DNA of 64,000 nt from Pseudomonas kilonensis. Lineage in GTDB: Bacteria; Pseudomonadota; Gammaproteobacteria; Pseudomonadales; Pseudomonadaceae. Of this stretch, positions 21,100 to 30,219 are shown piece after piece (positions within the stretch are counted from its first letter, which is position 1; each line of letters begins with the position of its first letter). The notes below the pieces were generated by a model. It was not told the origin of the DNA, did no database searches, and saw only the letters and a list, made by a program, of their open reading frames with translations. The stretch covers positions 114,661-178,660 of the forward strand of contig NZ_LHVH01000030.1 in the NCBI RefSeq assembly GCF_001269885.1. Direction: 5' to 3'. A program made the translations under genes and the position numbers.

Positions 21100-21825
21100 A
21101 TGCTCGAGACACCAGCACTGCAAAGGAACGCGACGCTGCCCGCGCCCCTGGACACGCGCTATCAGGTTGAAACGCCCGAAGGCATCGACCTGCCGCTGCG
21201 CCCGGCGGGACTGATGCCGCGTGCAATCGCCTTCGCCATCGACCTGGGCATACGCGGGCTGGTCCTGGGGCTTTTCTTCCTGGTCCTGGCGTTTTTCGGC
21301 GAACTGGGGATGGGCCTTGGGTCCATCCTGCTGTTTGTCGTCAGTTGGTGGTACATGGTGCTGTTCGAGGTGCTCAACCAGGGGCGCTCTCCCGGCAAGC
21401 AGATCATGGGGCTGCGCGTGGTGCAGGACGATGGCCGGCCCATCGGCTGGTCGGCGTCGTTGATCCGCAACCTGCTGCGTTTCGTCGACATGCTGCCCTT
21501 CGGCTACACCTTCGGGGCCATCAGTTGCCTGCAGCATCCGGCGTTCAAGCGCTTGGGCGACCTCGCGGCCGGCACGCTGGTGGTGTATCGCGAACAGCCG
21601 GTCAAACGCCCCGCCTTGCCGATGGCCCCGCCGATACGCACGCCTTTCACCCTCAGTCTGAATGAGCAACGCGCCGTGCTGGGCTTCGCCGAACGCCAGG
21701 CAGAACTGTCCCAGGCGCGAGTCAACGAACTGGCTGCCATCCTGGCCGCGCCACTGAACGTCCAGGTGCCAAACGCCGCGGCCGAACTCAATGGCGTCGC
21801 CCGCGGCCTGCTGGGGCCAACATGA
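21100..21825 (+). CDS. RDD-family membrane protein
   Basis: The 241-residue protein has an RDD domain (about residues 30-170) with two to three membrane helices (AIAFAIDLGIRGLVLGLFFLVL; LGSILLFVVSWWYMVLF). The family motif NQGRSPGKQIMGLRVV and the following LIRNLLRFVDMLPFGY are present. The soluble C-terminal tail is variable. RDD proteins are poorly characterised; some are proposed to be ion exchangers. Here the gene leads a conserved six-gene membrane operon (RDD, SpoIIM, DUF4129, DUF4350, MoxR, DUF58) and overlaps the next gene by four bases. The ATG at 21100 was chosen over a TTG six bases upstream. Confidence 0.88.
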   Translation: MLETPALQRNATLPAPLDTRYQVETPEGIDLPLRPAGLMPRAIAFAIDLGIRGLVLGLFFLVLAFFGELGMGLGSILLFVVSWWYMVLFEVLNQGRSPGKQIMGLRVVQDDGRPIGWSASLIRNLLRFVDMLPFGYTFGAISCLQHPAFKRLGDLAAGTLVVYREQPVKRPALPMAPPIRTPFTLSLNEQRAVLGFAERQAELSQARVNELAAILAAPLNVQVPNAAAELNGVARGLLGPT

Positions 21826-22796
21826 AGCAAAGCCTGTTCGAAAGCCGTCACCAAGGGGAATGGGAGCACCTGACCCGGCAACTCGACCAACTGGAGCGCA
21901 GCCGCAGCGTACCCCAGAGCAGCGACTTCCCTGCCACCTACCGACGGCTTTGCCATCACCTGGCACTGGCCCAGGCCCGGGGCTACAGCAGTTTGCTGGT
22001 CGACACCCTGCAACAACTGGCGCTGCGCGGTCACCAGCAACTCTACCGGGATCGCAGCCGGCCCTCGGCCAGTCTCTCGGCGTTTATCCTGGTCGGTTTC
22101 CCCCGACTGGTGCGTGAACAATGGCGATTCGTGCTGGCCGCCAGCCTGATGTTCCTGGGCAGCCTGGTGGGCATCGGGCTGCTGGTCTATCTGTTCCCGG
22201 AACTGGTCTACAGCGTGCTGGGCGCTGACGAAATCAGCCAGATCCGCAGCATGTATGACCCGGCGTCCGGGCACCTGGGGCGCTCGGTCGAGCGGGCCGC
22301 CAGCGAGGACTGGGTCATGTTCGGTTACTACATCATGCACAACATCGGCATTGCCTTTCAGACCTTTGCCAGTGGCTTGATGTTTGGCCTGGGGAGCGCG
22401 TTTTTCCTGTTTTTCAATGGCCTGACCATCGGCGCGGTGGCCGGGAACCTGACCCAGATCGGCTCCGGGGGAACGTTCTGGTCGTTCGTGATCGGCCACG
22501 GCGCCTTCGAACTCACCGCCATCGCCCTGGCCGGGGCCGCAGGCCTGCAACTGGGCTGGGCCTTGATTGCGCCGGGACGCCTGACCCGAGGCGAGGCCTT
22601 GCGGCTCGCGGCGGGCAAAAGCGTGCTGATGATCGGCGGCGTGATGCTGTTCCTGCTCATTGCCGCGTTCATCGAGGCCTACTGGTCTTCCAGCGCCGTG
22701 ACGCCCGCCACCAAATACACGGTAGGCGCCTTGTTGTGGCTGTTGGTGATCAGCTATCTGTCGCTTGCCGGACGGGTCCGCCATGCGCCTGAGTGA
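21822..22796 (+). CDS. SpoIIM-family (stage II sporulation protein M-like) membrane protein
   Basis: The 324-residue protein has a soluble N-terminal part to about residue 95, then five or six membrane helices. These include the SpoIIM-type NIGIAFQTFASGLMFGLGSAFFLFFNGLTIGAVAG near residue 177 and the FWSFVIGHGAFELTAIALAGAAGLQLGW segment. SpoIIM in Bacillus belongs to the peptidoglycan-hydrolase complex DMP; in non-sporulating Pseudomonas the role is unknown. It starts by ATGA overlap with the RDD gene, and the next gene's ATG lies inside its last 14 bases, so translation is coupled. Confidence 0.88.
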   Translation: MKQSLFESRHQGEWEHLTRQLDQLERSRSVPQSSDFPATYRRLCHHLALAQARGYSSLLVDTLQQLALRGHQQLYRDRSRPSASLSAFILVGFPRLVREQWRFVLAASLMFLGSLVGIGLLVYLFPELVYSVLGADEISQIRSMYDPASGHLGRSVERAASEDWVMFGYYIMHNIGIAFQTFASGLMFGLGSAFFLFFNGLTIGAVAGNLTQIGSGGTFWSFVIGHGAFELTAIALAGAAGLQLGWALIAPGRLTRGEALRLAAGKSVLMIGGVMLFLLIAAFIEAYWSSSAVTPATKYTVGALLWLLVISYLSLAGRVRHAPE

Positions 22797-24333
22797 CGCC
22801 ACCGTCGTCATCCGCCCACGCACCACCTGGGAAGCCATGGACCTTGGCGTGTTGATGAGTCAGCAGCATCGACGCCTGCTGATGACCAGTTGGGCGATCA
22901 TCACGTTGCCGGTGTACCTGTTGCTGACCCTGCTGCTGTGGGACTCACCGTCGCTGGTGGTGATGCTGTTCTGGTGGTTGAAGCCGGCCTTCGACCGGCT
23001 GCCGCTGTACATTCTGTCCAAGGCACTGTTTGGCGAAACCCCCACCTTGCGGCAGGCGTTGCGCCAGTGGCCTGCGCTGCTCAAGCCGCAGTTGCTGGCC
23101 AGCCTGACCTGGCGCCGGTTGAGCCTGAGCCGCAGTTTCCTGATGCCGGTGGTGCAACTCGAGGGGCTTAGCGGTGAGGCCCGGGCGCAGCGCTTGCGGG
23201 TATTGCAGCAACGCAACCGCGGCGCGGCGCAATGGTTGACCGTCATCGGCGTGCACCTGGAAACCGCCTTGTGGTTCGGCCTGATGGCCCTGTTCTATCT
23301 GTTCGTGCCGCAACAAGTCGAACTGCAATGGGATTGGGAGACGCTGGTGTCAGCGGCCGAGCACGACTGGTTGTGGTTCGAACACCTGGTCAACTTCCTG
23401 TACCCGCTGCTGCTGATCTTATGGGAGCCGATATATGTCGCCTGTGGCTTCAGCCTCTACCTGAACCGGCGCACGATCCTCGAGGCGTGGGACATCGAGC
23501 TGGTGTTCCGACGCCTGCGCCAACGCCTGAGCGGCGTGGCCCCGGTGCTGATGCTGCTGGTGTTCATGCTGCTGCCGCTGGCGCCCCCGGCGTTTGCCGA
23601 TGAGGACCGCAGCGGCCCCGACAGCCCCCGACTGCTCAACCAGCCCCTCACCAGCGAAGCCTCCCGGGACGGTATCAAGGCAATCCTCGACGCCCCGCCG
23701 TTCAAGAACCCCGAGACCGTCATTCGTTATCGTTTCGGCGAAGAAACGGCCGAATCCCCCGAGTCCGAGACCGAAACCGAGGCCAAACCGAGCTGGCTCA
23801 AGGACCTGTTCAAATGGCTCGGCAGCCAACGTTTCGACATCGCCGCCGCACTGATCCAGGTGGTGCTGTGGGCCTGCCTGGTGGCGGCGATCGTCTGGCT
23901 GGCCTGGCGCTACCGTGAACGACTCAAGGCCCTGGCCAATCTCCGACCGACGCAGCGCCTGCCGGTGGAACGCGCCGTACCGGCGCGCATGTTCGGCCTG
24001 GATATTCGCGAAGAGAGCCTGCCCGCCGACGTGGCGGCCAACGTCGAGCAACTGTGGGCCACGCAACCCCGTGAAGCCCTGGGCCTGCTGTACCGGGCGC
24101 TGCTCAGCCGGTTGCATCATGACTTCAAGATCCCCTTGAAACCGGCCGACACCGAAGGTCAGGTGCTGGAACGCGTCGAACAGCTCAAGCAGGACAACCT
24201 GCTGGGCTTCAGCAAAAACCTCACCCTGCATTGGCAGAACATTGCCTATGGGCATCGCCCCCCACCGACACACCTGCAACAGGAACTGTGTGACGGCTGG
24301 CGCGCGCTGTTCGGTCCGGGGGCGTCTCGATGA
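22783..24333 (+). CDS. DUF4129 domain membrane protein
   Basis: The 516-residue protein has several N-terminal membrane helices (about residues 30-70, 165-190, 205-230, 255-275), a Pro/Glu-rich linker with repeated ESPESETETEAKPS-type acidic residues, one more helix near residue 355, and a C-terminal DUF4129 domain. That domain holds LWATQPREALGLLYRALLSRLHHDFKIPL, a feature of the family found next to MoxR/DUF58 genes and transglutaminase-like proteins. It lies between SpoIIM and DUF4350 genes with overlapping ends. Function is unknown; co-occurrence suggests a membrane-associated MoxR-dependent complex. Confidence 0.85.
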   Translation: MRLSDATVVIRPRTTWEAMDLGVLMSQQHRRLLMTSWAIITLPVYLLLTLLLWDSPSLVVMLFWWLKPAFDRLPLYILSKALFGETPTLRQALRQWPALLKPQLLASLTWRRLSLSRSFLMPVVQLEGLSGEARAQRLRVLQQRNRGAAQWLTVIGVHLETALWFGLMALFYLFVPQQVELQWDWETLVSAAEHDWLWFEHLVNFLYPLLLILWEPIYVACGFSLYLNRRTILEAWDIELVFRRLRQRLSGVAPVLMLLVFMLLPLAPPAFADEDRSGPDSPRLLNQPLTSEASRDGIKAILDAPPFKNPETVIRYRFGEETAESPESETETEAKPSWLKDLFKWLGSQRFDIAAALIQVVLWACLVAAIVWLAWRYRERLKALANLRPTQRLPVERAVPARMFGLDIREESLPADVAANVEQLWATQPREALGLLYRALLSRLHHDFKIPLKPADTEGQVLERVEQLKQDNLLGFSKNLTLHWQNIAYGHRPPPTHLQQELCDGWRALFGPGASR

Positions 24334-25493
24334 GCCGGCACGCGGGATGGCTGATCGGCGCCGTGCTGGCCGCCGTGGTGTGCGCATTCGGTCTCTACCT
24401 CTACACCAAGGCCGTGCCCTATGAGGAGGTCGTCGAGCACGACCCCTCCCCTGAGGCCCAGGCCAATCCTTACCTGGCCGCCGAGCTTTTCCTGCGCCAG
24501 AAGGGTATCAACATCGAGCACGCCAACAGCCTGGATGTGCTGCCCACCCTGGAGCCTCGCCAGCACAGCCTGCTGTTGCTAGGCGAACGAACCCACATGA
24601 CGCCACGGGAAGTCGAGCAGTTGATGAACTGGACCCGGGCCGGCGGGCGCTTGCTTTTCGTTGCCGAAGCCTTGTGGGACGACAGCACCGGCAACAGCGG
24701 CGACCTGCTGCTCGACCGCGTGCGCCTGCGCCAATCCTTGAGCAAGGACCTCAAGGAACCGGCGCCCAAACTGATCAAGGACCGTTACCCGGAACTGACC
24801 AAACTCTATCTGGAAGACGAAGAGGCGCCGGCGTATGTCGGCTTCGACACCGACTTCCACCTCGAGGACCCGCATGACCTGGCCCAGGCCTGGGCCAACA
24901 GCGCGCTGGCGACCCACATGATGCAATTGAACCTCGGCCTCGGCTCGATCACCGTGATCACCGACGCCGAGCTGTGGAAGAACGAGAAGATCGACCAGTA
25001 CGACAACGCCTGGCTGCTCTGGTATTTGAGCGCCGACACGGACGTCACGCTGCTGTTCAACACCGACCACGACAACCTGCTGACCCTGCTGCTGCGCTAT
25101 TTTCCCCAGGCATTGGTGGCACTGCTGGCCTTGATTGCCCTGTGGTTCTGGCGTTCAGCGGTGCGCCATGGCCCACTGCAACAACCGGCCTCCAAGGCGC
25201 GGCGTCAGTTGGAAGAGCACGTGCAGGCCGGCGCCGGTTTCCACCTGCGGCACAACGGCCAGGAGTACCTGTTGCATGCCTTGCAACAAGACGTGCTGCG
25301 CCGGGCACGTCATCTTCACCCAGGCTTCGAACAACTGGCCGTCGCCGAACAATGGCAGGTACTCGCCCGCCTGACCCGACAACCGACGCGGGCCATCAGC
25401 CAGGCCTTGAGCCCACGGCCGAAACAGCGCCTGTCCCGCGCCGAGTTCTGCCGCCAGGTTGCCCATTTGCAAACCCTTAGGAATGCCTTATAG
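24330..25493 (+). CDS. DUF4350 domain membrane-anchored protein
   Basis: The 387-residue protein starts with an N-terminal membrane helix (residues 5-27, GWLIGAVLAAVVCAFGLYLY). An extracytoplasmic DUF4350 domain follows (about 45-240, with LLLLGERTHMTPREVEQLMNW and GGRLLFVAEALWDD). A second helix near 255 (LVALLALIALWFWRSAVRHG) leads to a cytoplasmic C-terminal region rich in Arg and Leu. Such domains resemble glutamine-amidotransferase-like folds without an obvious catalytic triad. In this operon type the MoxR gene normally follows directly; here 1.4 kb with a Fic gene intervenes. Confidence 0.85.
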   Translation: MSRHAGWLIGAVLAAVVCAFGLYLYTKAVPYEEVVEHDPSPEAQANPYLAAELFLRQKGINIEHANSLDVLPTLEPRQHSLLLLGERTHMTPREVEQLMNWTRAGGRLLFVAEALWDDSTGNSGDLLLDRVRLRQSLSKDLKEPAPKLIKDRYPELTKLYLEDEEAPAYVGFDTDFHLEDPHDLAQAWANSALATHMMQLNLGLGSITVITDAELWKNEKIDQYDNAWLLWYLSADTDVTLLFNTDHDNLLTLLLRYFPQALVALLALIALWFWRSAVRHGPLQQPASKARRQLEEHVQAGAGFHLRHNGQEYLLHALQQDVLRRARHLHPGFEQLAVAEQWQVLARLTRQPTRAISQALSPRPKQRLSRAEFCRQVAHLQTLRNAL

Positions 25494-25497
25494 ATTC

Positions 25498-25608
25498 TTT
25501 CCGCAGAAAAATCCGCAAAAACAGCGGAAACAATCTATCGTACGGTATCGCCAAACCCAGTAATTACGGGCTTTATCGACCGTTTTATTTTCCGCATAAA
25601 TTTCCGCA
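25498..25608 (+). promoter_or_regulatory. Cluster of TTTCCGCA motifs upstream of the Fic gene
   Basis: TTTCCGCA occurs at 25498-25505, 25589-25596 and 25601-25608. ATCCGCA lies at 25511-25517, and the inverted form GCGGAAA at 25524-25530. The region is AT-richer than its surroundings. Candidate operator for the Fic gene or its own winged-helix-like C-terminal domain; no binding is proven. Confidence 0.5.
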
Positions 25609-25654
25609 GGAATTGCCCAACCAATAGCCGTTTATGTTCGCTGGAAGCAAAACG

Positions 25655-26842
25655 ATGATCACCTCGAAAACGTACCTTGATCCCGTACTGCCAGAAAGTC
25701 TGCCCGACTCGATCATTCAGGCTGCGGATCAATTGCCACGCAAGGCAACCTTTCTGGCCGGACGGCTGGCCGATGAGACATCCAAGCAACTGGCGGGCCT
25801 GTTGCGCATCACCAATACCTACTACTCGAACCTGATCGAAGGGCATCGAACCGAGATCGCCGACCTCCAGGTTGCTCGCACGACACCGAAACGGGAAAGA
25901 AAAGAGCTCAAAGAGCTTGCCGTGCAACACATGACGCAGCAGGAGGTGATGGAACGACTGCTTCGCATGCGGCCAACGGACAGTTTCTCTGCCGTGTTCG
26001 ATCCCAAGTTGATCGCGGCCATCCATCGTCGACTGTTCAAGGACGCCTCTAAGCAGGAGTTGACCCTGGGTGATGGTCGCATGATGGAACCCGGCAGGCT
26101 GCGGGCCGAAGAGAACGAGCAGGTCCAGGTTGGCGCCCATGTCGCTCCAGCGGCGGCTGTTGTATTGCCCATGCTTGAGCATCTGCAGTTGCACTACGGA
26201 CGAATCAGGGATCCGCGACGCCAATTGATCGCGGCCCTGGCAGGCCATCACCGAGTGGCGCTTGTTCACCCCTTCCTTGACGGCAATGGTCGAGTGATTC
26301 GGATGCTCACCCACCTGCAGCTTGTTCACCTTGGGCTGAAACCTTTTCTCTGGTCACTGTCTCGTGGCCTGGCTCGCAGGCAAGATGAGTACTATCGCTT
26401 TCTGGCCTTGGCTGATCGCCCTCGCGAAGGTGACTATGACGGGCGCGGCCAACTCTCACAGCGTCACTACTTCAACTTCATCGAGTTCATGCTCGATGTC
26501 TGCCACGACCAGATCGAGTACATGACGACCTCGCTAAACCCGGCCAAGCTGCGCGAGCAGGTTGTTCATGTGTTTTCAACCGATCCTGAGCTTCGCCGTG
26601 CCGGCATCCGGCCCACCAGTGCAGCCGCCGTGCTGGCGCTTCTCACCCAAGGTGCGATGCCGCGTGCGGAGTTCAAAGTGTTCACAGGTTTGAAGGATCG
26701 GCTTGCAACGGAAGAACTGGGCCGCTTGATCGAAGCGGGGATCGTGGTCAGCAGTACCCCCAGATCCCGAACGGTGGAAGCGGGTTTGCCCGCACGCTTC
26801 GCCGGATTGATCTTTCCAAACCTGCATTTTCAAATGGGCTAA
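25655..26842 (+). CDS. Fic-domain protein (class II, self-inhibited type)
   Basis: The 395-residue protein carries the Fic motif HPFLDGNGRVIR (about residue 205), whose His and Asn-Gly-Arg bind the nucleotide used to AMPylate target hydroxyls. An N-terminal helix SNLIEG fits the (S/T)xxxE(G/N) inhibitory motif placed before the Fic core, which defines class II. The C-terminal third (TDPELRRAGIRPTSAAAVLALL... LATEELGRLIEAGIV) looks like a winged-helix domain. I chose the ATG at 25655 with GGAAG upstream over one at 25634. No antitoxin gene is adjacent, consistent with built-in inhibition. It interrupts an otherwise conserved operon, and by eye its coding sequence is less GC-rich than its neighbours. 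Confidence 0.88.
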   Translation: MITSKTYLDPVLPESLPDSIIQAADQLPRKATFLAGRLADETSKQLAGLLRITNTYYSNLIEGHRTEIADLQVARTTPKRERKELKELAVQHMTQQEVMERLLRMRPTDSFSAVFDPKLIAAIHRRLFKDASKQELTLGDGRMMEPGRLRAEENEQVQVGAHVAPAAAVVLPMLEHLQLHYGRIRDPRRQLIAALAGHHRVALVHPFLDGNGRVIRMLTHLQLVHLGLKPFLWSLSRGLARRQDEYYRFLALADRPREGDYDGRGQLSQRHYFNFIEFMLDVCHDQIEYMTTSLNPAKLREQVVHVFSTDPELRRAGIRPTSAAAVLALLTQGAMPRAEFKVFTGLKDRLATEELGRLIEAGIVVSSTPRSRTVEAGLPARFAGLIFPNLHFQMG

Positions 26843-26925
26843 GGTGTGCAGCGACTCAGTTGTCAGCGCCCGGCACTGCACCATGTCGCGAGTCATAGGA
26901 TTTAACCGTTAGGAGAACGCCAGAA

Positions 26926-27933
<1,008 letters not shown>

Positions 27934-27948
27934 GTCACACCAGCATGA

Positions 27949-28029
27949 TGAGGGGATTTATGTGGGAGCAAGGCTTGCTGTGGGAGCAAGGCTCCCACAG
28001 CAAGCCTTGCTCCCACATAAATCCCCTCA
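27949..28029. repeat. Perfect 39-bp inverted repeat with 3-nt loop
   Basis: 27949-27987 is the exact complement of 27991-28029. Each arm combines the end of the ~130-bp palindrome family (TGAGGGGATTTATG) with REP sequence GTGGGAGCAAGGCTTGC. The transcript would form a very stable hairpin between the moxR and DUF58 coding regions. Confidence 0.92.
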
Positions 28030-28072
28030 CCACAAAAGCCCACTCTGCATTTCTTCTAAAGGGAATGTGTCG

Positions 28073-29404
28073 ATGAAACCCTCGCGCCTGCTGCTGACCT
28101 GGCTCGCCGTGCTGCTGGCCGTGAGTATCGTGCTCGGCGCGCTGCGGGCGTTGGGCATGGCGGTGCCATCGGCGCTGCTGTCGATCAACTGGGCGCTGCT
28201 GTTGGCCTTGCTGGCCCTGGCGCTGCTCGACGCGGTGCGCGTCAGGCGCCTGCCCTCGCCGCGGGTACAACGGCAGATGCCCGGCAGCCTGGCCCTGGGT
28301 CGCTGGGGTGAAATCCGCTTGGACATCAGCCATGACTTTGCCCAACCGCTGCACGTGCAGCTCTTCGACCATGTACCCGATGGCCTGGACTTCGAAAACC
28401 TGCCGCTGTCGGTCGAGCTGCAACCCGGCCAGCGCAGCCAGGCCGGCTACCGCCTGCGCCCGCTCAAGCGCGGTCACTTCACCTTCGCCCGGTGCGAAAC
28501 CAGCCTGCCAAGCCCGCTGGGCCTGTGGACCGACAGACGCCTACTGGACGCTGTCGACCACACCCGCGTCTACCCGGATTTCGCCAGGCTCTACGACGGT
28601 CAACTGCTGGCGGTGGACAACTGGCTGAGCCAGCTCGGCATCCGCCAGCGGCAACGACGCGGCCAGGGCCAGGAATTCCATCAATTGCGCGAATTTCGCG
28701 AGGGCGACAGCCTGCGCCAGATCGACTGGAAGGCCACGGCCCGCCATCGCACGCCGATTGCCCGGGAATACGAAGACGAGCGCGACCAACAGATTATCTT
28801 CATGCTCGACTGCGGCCGGCGCATGCGCAGCCAGGACGGCGAACTGTCGCACTTCGACCACGCCCTCAACGCCTGCCTGCTGCTCAGCTACACCGCGCTG
28901 CGCCAGGGCGATGCCGTGGGCCTGAACACCTTCGCCAGCGATCAGACCCGCTACCTCGCCCCGGTCAAAGGCACCGGCCAGCTCAACGTCCTGCTCAACA
29001 CCGTGTACGACCTCGACAGCAGCCAACGCCCCGCCGACTACCAGGCCGCCGTCACCCAGCTGTTGGCCCGGCAAAAACGCCGGGCCCTAGTGGTGCTGGT
29101 GACCAACCTGCGGGATGAGGACGACGCGGATCTGCTCGCGGCCGTCAAACGGTTGGGCCAGCAGCATCGGGGGCTGGTGGCCAGCCTGCGGGAAGAGGCC
29201 CTCGACCGGTTGCGCCAGGCGCCGGTGCAAACCTTGCCCGAGGCCTTGGCCTACTGCGGGACGGTGGATTATTTGAATGCCCGGGCCGAACTGCACAAGC
29301 AGTTGGCCGCCCACGGCGTCCCGGCCCTGGATTCGCGTCCTAGTGAATTAGGTGCGGACCTGGTGACCCAATACCTGGCCTGGAAAAAGGCCGGGACCGT
29401 CTAG
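28073..29404 (+). CDS. DUF58 domain protein
   Basis: The 443-residue protein has two N-terminal membrane helices (about residues 5-27 and 35-55), then a beta-rich region. The DUF58 hallmark is QEFHQLREFREGDSLRQIDW followed by KATARHRTPIAREYEDERD near residue 200, then a von Willebrand-like IIFMLDCGRRMRSQDG segment. It is the standard partner of MoxR ATPases. AAAGGGA sits eight bases before the ATG at 28073; the long upstream frame extension reads through moxR and is rejected. Function in Pseudomonas is not established to my knowledge. Confidence 0.9.
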   Translation: MKPSRLLLTWLAVLLAVSIVLGALRALGMAVPSALLSINWALLLALLALALLDAVRVRRLPSPRVQRQMPGSLALGRWGEIRLDISHDFAQPLHVQLFDHVPDGLDFENLPLSVELQPGQRSQAGYRLRPLKRGHFTFARCETSLPSPLGLWTDRRLLDAVDHTRVYPDFARLYDGQLLAVDNWLSQLGIRQRQRRGQGQEFHQLREFREGDSLRQIDWKATARHRTPIAREYEDERDQQIIFMLDCGRRMRSQDGELSHFDHALNACLLLSYTALRQGDAVGLNTFASDQTRYLAPVKGTGQLNVLLNTVYDLDSSQRPADYQAAVTQLLARQKRRALVVLVTNLRDEDDADLLAAVKRLGQQHRGLVASLREEALDRLRQAPVQTLPEALAYCGTVDYLNARAELHKQLAAHGVPALDSRPSELGADLVTQYLAWKKAGTV

Positions 29405-29522
29405 GTCCTACAGCGAGCCAGCAAAACTCCGGCTGACTACAACGCCTTGCGCAACGGACTACAGATCCGCCAGAATCCGCCGGCTTGTGCGCTTTGACGT
29501 CGCCCCGTAACTTGATTCGCGT

Positions 29523-29705
29523 CGCTGATATCCAGCGATCGGGTTTAGTCGCCCGGCTATGAAGTGATGTGCACAAGCGTCATCCAGTCGGGTTCCCCTA
29601 TCCCCGCACTTGATGGTGGCTGTGCGCAGGGCGCCCTCGGGCGCGCCGGTTTCACTTCTCACCGGTCGACTAACCTGCGTCCAGCCGCCACCCCTCGTTT
29701 AGTCG
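29523..29705 (+). promoter_or_regulatory. Candidate structured RNA leader of DUF6124 gene, copy 1
   Basis: Elements in order: hairpin CGCTG/CAGCG (29523-29537); hairpin CGGG/CCCG with loop TTTAGTCG (29540-29555); closing helix 29615-29630 with 29674-29689 (15 of 16 positions pair, some G-U); inside it a 5-bp hairpin with loop CTCG (29631-29644), a hairpin CCGGT/ACCGG (29646-29665) and CGACTAA (29667-29673); then ACCCCTCG and a second hairpin CTCG/CGAG with the same loop TTTAGTCG (29698-29705). CGACTAA can pair with either loop. The same plan with different bases precedes the DUF6124 gene at 62734. Not a family I recognise. Confidence 0.72.
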
Positions 29706-29741
29706 CGAGCCGGATGGCAGCACCACCAACGAGAAGTGAAT

Positions 29742-30089
29742 ATGATCAAGCCAACTCCAAATCCACCCCACGAAACCCTCGACCCCGAAAAGCTCGACGA
29801 AGCCGCTCAAAGAGCCCTCGACTACTACCTCAAGCCCAACCACGGCCAACCCGACAAAAAGCCTTACAAACAACCGGACTACTTCATCGTCGCCCCCGAC
29901 GCCGATCCCGAAGGCATGCTCGCGCACACCTACGAAACCTTCTGCTCGGTGAGCACGCTGATCCTGGATTTATCGGAAGACCTGGAAGGCGCCCCGCGCA
30001 ACCTGGCCCTGGCGATTCACCAGATGGGCGAGATGGGGGTGTTGTTGCTGGAGAAGATGCTGGATAACGAGGCGAAGGTTCAGCGCTGA
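29742..30089 (+). CDS. DUF6124-type small protein
   Basis: The 115-residue acidic protein begins MIKPTPNPPHETLDPEKLDEAAQRALDYYL and ends with an alpha-helical LALAIHQMGEMGVLLLEKMLDNE. It is homologous to the 110-residue protein at 62402-62734; shared features are TPNPP, LDEAA.RA.D.YL, a middle lysine-rich linker, and a C-terminal helix with the LDN motif. I recall this as a Pseudomonas-restricted family of unknown function. I chose the ATG at 29742 because it aligns with the paralogue; a GTG six bases upstream overlaps the GAGAAG ribosome site. No signal peptide or membrane segment is seen. Its structured leader is annotated separately. Confidence 0.85.
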   Translation: MIKPTPNPPHETLDPEKLDEAAQRALDYYLKPNHGQPDKKPYKQPDYFIVAPDADPEGMLAHTYETFCSVSTLILDLSEDLEGAPRNLALAIHQMGEMGVLLLEKMLDNEAKVQR

Positions 30090-30113
30090 AGCTTTGGACT
30101 GTTTCTGAGTAAC

Positions 30114-30185
30114 CTGTGGGAGCAAAGCTTGCTCGCGATGGCGTCCGTGGAATCGCCATCGCGAGCGAGCTTTGCTCCCACAGAG
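30114..30185. repeat. Short REPIN
   Basis: CTGTGGGAGCAAAGCTTGCTC and its imperfect complement flank a short palindromic spacer (GGCGTCCGTGGAATCGCC). Between convergent DUF6124 and PilZ genes. Confidence 0.88.
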
Positions 30186-30219
30186 GTATCAACCAGGCTG
30201 GTTATTCCATAGCCCGATC

